Shown here piece by piece: positions 1 through 8,015 of a DNA stretch of 8,015 bases; the first letter of the stretch is position 1; every line of letters starts with the position of its first letter. Origin of the DNA: a bacterium (GTDB lineage: Bacteria > Desulfobacterota > Deferrimicrobia > Deferrimicrobiales > Deferrimicrobiaceae); assembly GCA_020056545.1 (NCBI GenBank), contig JAGVHM010000099.1, forward strand, positions 1 to 8,015, written 5' to 3'. The position numbers and the translations under genes are program-made. The notes beneath the pieces were generated by a model that searched no databases, was not told the origin of the DNA, and saw only the letters and a program-made list of their open reading frames with translations.

Positions 1-113
1 GACCTTCGCCCGCTCACTGCGGATTCCGCTTCGACGCAATCCATCCCTCCGCTCCATACGCCGCGAAAGCGGAACCCCCCGCTGCGCCCTGCGTCCGTCC
101 AAGTTTATCGTCA
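1..113. other. Left-edge segment with no supportable gene
   Basis: This short stretch lies downstream of the minus-strand ferritin-like gene. It contains two small GC-rich inverted repeats: GCGG-ATT-CCGC at 19-29 and CCGC-GAAA-GCGG at 61-72, the latter with a GNRA-type loop. Neither is followed by a T run on either strand, so I do not call an intrinsic terminator. All short open frames here run off the left edge and read as low-complexity Pro/Arg/Ser sequence. A minus-strand ATG at 44-42 is preceded by a purine-rich GGAG-like stretch and could begin a gene leaving the window, but only about 14 codons are visible. Confidence 0.4.
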
Positions 114-3862
<3,749 letters not shown>

Positions 3863-3869
3863 ACTCCTC

Positions 3870-5258
3870 ATGCGCGCCGCCCTTTCCATGCGTATCCTCA
3901 TCATAGACGACGAGTTGCAGATCCTCTCCTTCCTGCGGAACCTCTTCCAGCTGGAAGGCTGGGAGGTCCACGAGGCCTCGTCCGGCGAGGAAGGGATCGA
4001 GAAGATAGAACGGGAACGGTACGACGTCATCCTGACGGACCTGCGGATGCCCGGGGCCGACGGGATAGAGGTCCTGCAGACGGTCAAGAAGATCCAGTCG
4101 GACGCCGAGGTCGTCGTGATGACCGGTTACGGCACGGTCGACAGCGCCATCGAGGCGATGCGGGGCGGGGCGTTCCACTACCTCACGAAACCGTTCCGGG
4201 CGGAAGAGGTTCTCCATCTCATAAGAAAGGCGTACAGCCAGCGGCAGCTGAAACGGGAGAACCTGTTCCTCAAGGCCGAAGCGCGCGGGCAGTACCAGAT
4301 CCACGCCGTCATCGGCACCAGCGCGGCGTCCCAGAATGCAATATCCCTGGTTCAGCGGCTCGCCGACACCGAGACGCCTGTCTGGCTTGAAGGGGAAAGC
4401 GGCACGGGGCGGGGGTTCTTCGCCAGGGTCGTCCACTACCAGAGCTCGCGATCCGGAGGCCTGTTCGTCCCTGTGGCCTGCGCCGGAATACCGGGGGAAC
4501 TTCTTGACCGCGATCTGTTCGGCCACGCGGCGGGCGCCTACCAGCGGGCCACGCTGCCCCGGCCCGGAAAGATCGAGCTGGCCAATCAAGGGACGGTCTA
4601 CCTCGCGGACATCGACAAGGCGGAAAAGCGGATCCAGGAGAAGATTCTCAAGCTCCTGGCCGCGAAGACCGTCTCACAGGTGGGAAGCGACAAGGAGACC
4701 GAGGTCGACGTCCGCCTGATCGTTTCCTCCGACTCCGATCTCGACAAGCTGCCGTCCAAGGGGAAATTCCCCGCGGAACTTCGGGACATGCTGCTGACCG
4801 GGCATATTTCCCTGCCTCCCCTGCGGGAGAGGGCCGAGGATATCCCCCTCCTTCTCCATCACCACCTTTTCGAGGCGAACCGGGATCGGAAAAAGCCGCT
4901 CAAGGGTTTCAGCGAAGCCGCCGTAAAGGCCCTGGCGACGTACGCCTGGCCGGGCAACGTCAAGGAACTTGCCGACCTGGTGAAAAACATCGCCTCCCGG
5001 AAGAGGCAGGGAACCGTTGTGGACGCCGCCGACCTTCCTTCCGAAATCCTGCACGGGCGCAGGCGCAAACCCGCTGACGAATCCACGTCGTCGAAGCCGC
5101 TCCAGGACGTAAGGGATGCCGTCGTGGCTCTGGACCGGCAGATGGCCCGGCAGGCCCTCGCGCTGGCGTACGGCGACAAGGAAAAGGCCGCCGCGCTACT
5201 GCAGATCGAAGTGGCCGCGCTGGAAAAGCTTATGAAGGAAAACGGGGACGCGGAATAG
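3870..5258 (+). CDS. NtrC-family response regulator with degenerate AAA+ domain
   Basis: This 462-residue protein has the three-part NtrC layout. The receiver (about 7-120) keeps every phosphorylation residue: D13, D14, phospho-acceptor D57, T85 and K107. The AAA+ domain (about 140-385) is recognisable by LPPLRERAEDIP (315-326) and WPGNVKEL (360-367) but has lost key residues. Walker A reads GESGTGRG (175-182), with R181 in place of Lys. The GAFTGA loop that contacts sigma-54 reads GAYQRA (222-227). Walker B reads TVYLADI (242-248), with A246-D247 in place of Asp-Glu. The sensor II Arg is Lys. A Fis-like helix-turn-helix (about 430-458) ends the protein. It probably binds DNA after phosphorylation without normal ATP-driven activation of sigma-54; that is inference. 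No histidine kinase is adjacent. Neither ATG 3870 nor ATG 3888 (MRILIIDDE) has a ribosome-binding site; 3888 fits the family N-terminus equally well. It starts 7 bp after amrS. Confidence 0.9.
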   Translation: MRAALSMRILIIDDELQILSFLRNLFQLEGWEVHEASSGEEGIEKIERERYDVILTDLRMPGADGIEVLQTVKKIQSDAEVVVMTGYGTVDSAIEAMRGGAFHYLTKPFRAEEVLHLIRKAYSQRQLKRENLFLKAEARGQYQIHAVIGTSAASQNAISLVQRLADTETPVWLEGESGTGRGFFARVVHYQSSRSGGLFVPVACAGIPGELLDRDLFGHAAGAYQRATLPRPGKIELANQGTVYLADIDKAEKRIQEKILKLLAAKTVSQVGSDKETEVDVRLIVSSDSDLDKLPSKGKFPAELRDMLLTGHISLPPLRERAEDIPLLLHHHLFEANRDRKKPLKGFSEAAVKALATYAWPGNVKELADLVKNIASRKRQGTVVDAADLPSEILHGRRRKPADESTSSKPLQDVRDAVVALDRQMARQALALAYGDKEKAAALLQIEVAALEKLMKENGDAE

Positions 5259-5266
5259 CCTGCCCC

Positions 5267-5273
5267 GGAAGGA
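5267..5273 (+). promoter_or_regulatory. Ribosome-binding site of the dehydrogenase gene
   Basis: GGAAGGA lies between the regulator's TAG stop (5256-5258) and the ATG at 5278, with the GGAAGG core five bases before the start. It supports this start and independent initiation within a shared transcript. Confidence 0.6.
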
Positions 5274-5277
5274 TTCC

Positions 5278-6309
5278 ATGAAAGCGATATTTTTCCGCCG
5301 TCACGGCGGCCCGGATGTGATCGAATACGGAGATCTGCCGGTTCCGTCGCCAGGCCCGGGGCAGGTCCTGGTGCGCGTCAAGGCGGCGGCCCTGAACCAC
5401 CTGGACATCTTCGTGCGTCGCGGCATCCCCGGCATCATCGTGGCCCTCCCCCACATACTGGGATCGGACGGGGCGGGAGTCGTCGAATCGGTCGGTCCAG
5501 GGGTCACATGCTTGAAGTCAGGGGACGAAGTCGTGCTGAATCCCGGGATCGACTGCGGGAAGTGCGAGTTCTGCCTCAAGGGCGAGCACTCGCTCTGCGT
5601 CTCTTTCCACCTTATCGGCGAGCACATCGCGGGGACGTACGCCGAGTATGTCGTCGCGCCTGAGATCAACGCCTGCCCGAAGCCCGCCGGGCTTTCGTGG
5701 GAAGAGGCGGCCGCCTTCCCCCTGACGTTCCTCACGGCATGGAGAATGCTCGTCACGAAAGCGTGCGCGAAGCCCGGGGAAACGCTGCTTATCATCGGCA
5801 TCGGCAGCGGCGTCGGCGTCGCCGCGCTCCGGATCGCGAAGGCATTGGGGCTGAATGTCCTGGTCACCTCGGGAAGCGCTGAAAAACTGGTCCGCGCCAA
5901 GGCGCTGGGGGCGGACGGCGGCATCGACCATTCCCCGGGTGCCTTCTCCCGCGAGGTCCGCCGTATCACCGGCAAGCGGGGGGTGGACATCGTCCTCGAC
6001 TCCGTTGGAAAGGCCACATGGAAGGAATCGATCGCCTCGCTGGCAAGGGGCGGGAAGCTGCTCACGTGCGGCGCGACGACAGGCCCCAATCCGGAGGAGG
6101 ATATCGCCAGGATATTCTGGAACCAACTGACCGTCTACGGCTCCACGATGGGAACCCATGCGGAATTCGCCGACATGCTCGGGATGTTCCGCGACGGACG
6201 CTTAAGCCCCGTGGTCGACTCTGTGTTCCCACTGGCGAAGGCGAAGGAAGCCCTGGCACGGCTCGAGGAAAAACGGCAGTTCGGAAAGATCGTCCTGCGG
6301 GTGGATTAA
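5278..6309 (+). CDS. Zinc-binding medium-chain dehydrogenase / quinone oxidoreductase-like
   Basis: This 343-residue cytoplasmic oxidoreductase belongs to the medium-chain dehydrogenase/reductase (zinc-type alcohol dehydrogenase-like) superfamily and probably uses NAD(P)H. The N-terminal GroES-like domain carries the structural zinc site C93, C96, C99 and C107. The Rossmann domain has GIGSGVG at 174-180, with a downstream nucleotide-binding segment that includes LGADGGIDH. The catalytic zinc ligands of true alcohol dehydrogenases appear to be missing. The position of the first Cys is occupied around N40-H41 (ALNHLD), and the usual GHE motif reads GSD (62-64). This suggests a reductase of the quinone/enone oxidoreductase type with only a structural metal. 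The real substrate cannot be read from sequence. The length and the C-terminal FGKIVLRVD ending are normal for the family. The gene follows the regulator by 19 bp with a good ribosome-binding site and precedes the RHS gene by 24 bp. Confidence 0.88.
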   Translation: MKAIFFRRHGGPDVIEYGDLPVPSPGPGQVLVRVKAAALNHLDIFVRRGIPGIIVALPHILGSDGAGVVESVGPGVTCLKSGDEVVLNPGIDCGKCEFCLKGEHSLCVSFHLIGEHIAGTYAEYVVAPEINACPKPAGLSWEEAAAFPLTFLTAWRMLVTKACAKPGETLLIIGIGSGVGVAALRIAKALGLNVLVTSGSAEKLVRAKALGADGGIDHSPGAFSREVRRITGKRGVDIVLDSVGKATWKESIASLARGGKLLTCGATTGPNPEEDIARIFWNQLTVYGSTMGTHAEFADMLGMFRDGRLSPVVDSVFPLAKAKEALARLEEKRQFGKIVLRVD

Positions 6310-6315
6310 ACACGC

Positions 6316-6324
6316 GGGGGGGGG
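6316..6324 (+). repeat. Poly-G tract (9 G) upstream of the RHS gene
   Basis: An uninterrupted run of nine G residues lies in the 24 bp gap between the dehydrogenase stop (6307-6309) and the RHS ATG (6334). Its 3' end, GGGGA, is the only candidate ribosome-binding sequence, eight bases from the start. Runs of this length are prone to slipped-strand length change and to sequencing error. Confidence 0.7.
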
Positions 6325-6333
6325 ACATATATT

Positions 6334-8015
6334 ATGACCGTCTTAAGGATTACCTCCAAAATAACACTCTTTTTCTTTCTTCTGCAGTGTTTGATGTTGC
6401 AGCCGTCAAATGCGCTGCTATTGCCGCCACGCGAAGCCTCGGAGACCGCTCACCGGGGAGTCCTGCAATCCCTGCAGGTGAGCCCATGGTCAGGGACCCT
6501 TTCATTCAACGAAAAGGACATCCCAGGCAATGACCCGATATTCCCGCTGGAGGTAACGAGGGCTTTTTCGACCGACCTTGCCGGCTCAAATGGAGAATTC
6601 GGCCCCGGCTGGACATGGAAATACGGGGTGCGGCTCCTCTTCGACCAAAAGCAGATCGTATATCAGGACGAATCCGGCAATCCTTTTCTATTCAAAACCG
6701 ATGCGAAGGGTATATTCCGCTGCCCTGACCTTGCAAGTCATACGATTATTAAAAAAGGCGCTTCTTTCATATACACGCTCCCTTCCGGCCAGGAACAGTT
6801 GTTCGATGCTTCCGGCGCCCTTACGCGGATAACCGACTTGAGAAACAACTCGGTAAAGATCGAACGCGCGAAAGGCAGGACATCCCGTATTGCCGTTAGT
6901 ACCGGCAAATGGCTGAAGCTTGCCTGGTCCGGAGATCGCATTGCGGGGATAGAGGACTCGACGGGCAGAAAGGCGGCTTACCGCTATGATTCCGATAACA
7001 GACTTGTCGAAACCGTCCGCTTCGACGGCACCAGGGTCCGCTACGAATATGACCATAAAAACCGGGTCATAAAGATCATCTATGCCGACGGACGGTCTGC
7101 TGCGATCACCTATGATGAAGTCTCAGGCCGGGTCACTAATTTGAAAAGCGGCTACATGAATGTTTCGTACCGTTCGGAAGGCAACAGAAATACCGTTCGC
7201 TATGGAGATGATGAAGAGTGGGTGTTTGAAAAAGACGCCTCCGGCAACCGCAGAACGATTACCGGCCCATGGGGAGGCGTCTGGGAGATGACGTATGAAA
7301 ACAGCCGCCTGATCTCAAAATCCAACCCGCATGGCGGCATAACAAAATATGCTTATTACCAGAACGGCCTTCTCAAGAGTTTTACCGATCCCATGAACCA
7401 GACTACCCAATACGTTTATCACCAGAAATGGCCGCTTCCTGTAGAGATTCGCTATCCCGCAGGAGAGGTTGAACGCTATTCCTATGATGAGAAAGGTTCC
7501 CTTGCCGGCTTTACGGACGGGACAGGCAGAAAGGCGACGATCGCATATTATCCGAACGGTCTGATCAAACAATACAAAGGCGTAGACGGAACTGACAGCG
7601 CCTATAAATACAATGAATCCGGGCTTCCGACCGCGATAACAAACAGCATGGGTGCTACAAGTCAGATAGCATACGATGCTCGAGGAAACCTGCAGAAGCA
7701 TACGGACCCATCAGGGGTAGCCACCGAGATCAGATACTCGCCAGCCGATCTTCCGGAGCACGTGCTGAGGGGCGGCATCGTCCAGCTTACAGCCGAGTAC
7801 GATGCGGCGCGGACCCTGGTCGGACTCCATGAATCGGGAATGGCCTCCTACAAGATGGCGTTCGATCAATCGGGAAATATATCAAACGCCAGGACGTCGG
7901 GCGACATGATGGCATCGTATAAGCGCGACTCTTTCGGGAATATCATTGAAGCGGATATCCCGGGCAGGGGACCTGCCGGATTCACCTACAGGAACGGATC
8001 TCTAATCCAGGCAAC
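6334..8015 (+). CDS. Secreted RHS/YD-repeat protein, 3' end beyond the window
   Basis: An open frame of 560 codons runs from the ATG off the right edge without a stop. Residues 1-27 form a signal peptide: basic R5 and K9, a hydrophobic core at about 10-22 (ITLFFFLLQCLML) and a likely signal peptidase I site after SNA27. C19 does not fit a lipobox. Residues about 45-110, with PLEVTRAFSTD and EFGPGWTWKYGVRL, resemble the N-terminal domain of RHS proteins (DUF6531-like). From about 165 onward come YD repeats, including YRYDSDNRL, YEYDHKNRV, ITYDEVSGRV, YSYDEKGSL and IAYDARGNL. The first Tyr residues are at 218, 239 and 260, an exact 21-residue spacing. Such repeats build the beta-cage shell of RHS/Tc-toxin proteins, which often enclose a C-terminal toxin, here out of view. 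Base composition is lower in GC than in its neighbours, with more ATA, AGA and TTA codons, suggesting transfer. The initiation signal is weak and rests on the poly-G tract. Confidence 0.85.
   Translation, partial: MTVLRITSKITLFFFLLQCLMLQPSNALLLPPREASETAHRGVLQSLQVSPWSGTLSFNEKDIPGNDPIFPLEVTRAFSTDLAGSNGEFGPGWTWKYGVRLLFDQKQIVYQDESGNPFLFKTDAKGIFRCPDLASHTIIKKGASFIYTLPSGQEQLFDASGALTRITDLRNNSVKIERAKGRTSRIAVSTGKWLKLAWSGDRIAGIEDSTGRKAAYRYDSDNRLVETVRFDGTRVRYEYDHKNRVIKIIYADGRSAAITYDEVSGRVTNLKSGYMNVSYRSEGNRNTVRYGDDEEWVFEKDASGNRRTITGPWGGVWEMTYENSRLISKSNPHGGITKYAYYQNGLLKSFTDPMNQTTQYVYHQKWPLPVEIRYPAGEVERYSYDEKGSLAGFTDGTGRKATIAYYPNGLIKQYKGVDGTDSAYKYNESGLPTAITNSMGATSQIAYDARGNLQKHTDPSGVATEIRYSPADLPEHVLRGGIVQLTAEYDAARTLVGLHESGMASYKMAFDQSGNISNARTSGDMMASYKRDSFGNIIEADIPGRGPAGFTYRNGSLIQA

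Noticed and set aside
61..72. Hairpin with GAAA loop as a terminator
   Set aside because: The stem is only four base pairs and no T run follows on either strand.
6328..6333. TATATT as a -10 element for the RHS gene
   Set aside because: It directly abuts the ATG at 6334, too close to drive a transcript containing that start codon; no -35 element is evident at suitable spacing.
7315..7701. Minus-strand open frame of 128 codons within the RHS gene
   Set aside because: It is antisense to the clear YD-repeat frame, and its hydrophobic look comes from the reverse complement of repeat codons; no start signal or family resemblance is seen.

Overview
The window is a compact, high-GC bacterial segment. 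One leftward gene is followed by a rightward, tightly packed gene array, and the 3' quarter has clearly lower GC. Gene content and style suggest an anaerobic deltaproteobacterial (Desulfobacterota-like) lineage: a bacterial NAD+-dependent DNA ligase, an AmmeMemoRadiSam-type radical SAM enzyme, an NtrC-family regulator and a small ferritin-like protein. That placement is inference from family resemblance, not a database result.

Layout. Positions 1-113 hold no gene I can support. A small two-helix ferritin-like protein (98 aa) lies on the minus strand at 410-114. Between it and the next gene is a roughly 100 bp divergent intergenic region with a perfect TATAAT at 459-464. Rightward genes follow: ligA (TTG start at 517), which reads in frame without a stop into an acylphosphatase to 2880; amrS (2858-3862), overlapping the acylphosphatase end by 23 bp; an NtrC-type response regulator (3870-5258); a medium-chain zinc-binding dehydrogenase/quinone-oxidoreductase-like gene (5278-6309); and, after a 9-G homopolymer, a secreted RHS/YD-repeat protein (6334 to beyond the right edge).

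How they may work together. Spacings of -23, +7, +19 and +24 bp, with no visible terminators, suggest one transcript from the ligA promoter through the dehydrogenase and perhaps into the RHS gene. The products do not form one obvious pathway: DNA repair/replication, acyl-phosphate hydrolysis, radical SAM chemistry, gene regulation and redox. This looks more like a housekeeping cluster with an accessory RHS gene at its end.

The observations most worth checking are: (1) LigA and acylphosphatase joined in one reading frame while the acylphosphatase keeps its own strong ribosome-binding site and ATG; (2) a response regulator with an intact receiver whose AAA+ domain has lost the Walker A lysine, the Walker B Asp-Glu pair and the GAFTGA loop, so it probably cannot activate sigma-54 in the usual way; (3) a poly-G tract at the ribosome-binding site of the exported RHS protein, a possible phase-variable switch. 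I see no CRISPR array, tRNA, rRNA or insertion sequence. I do not see a clearly novel multi-gene system.
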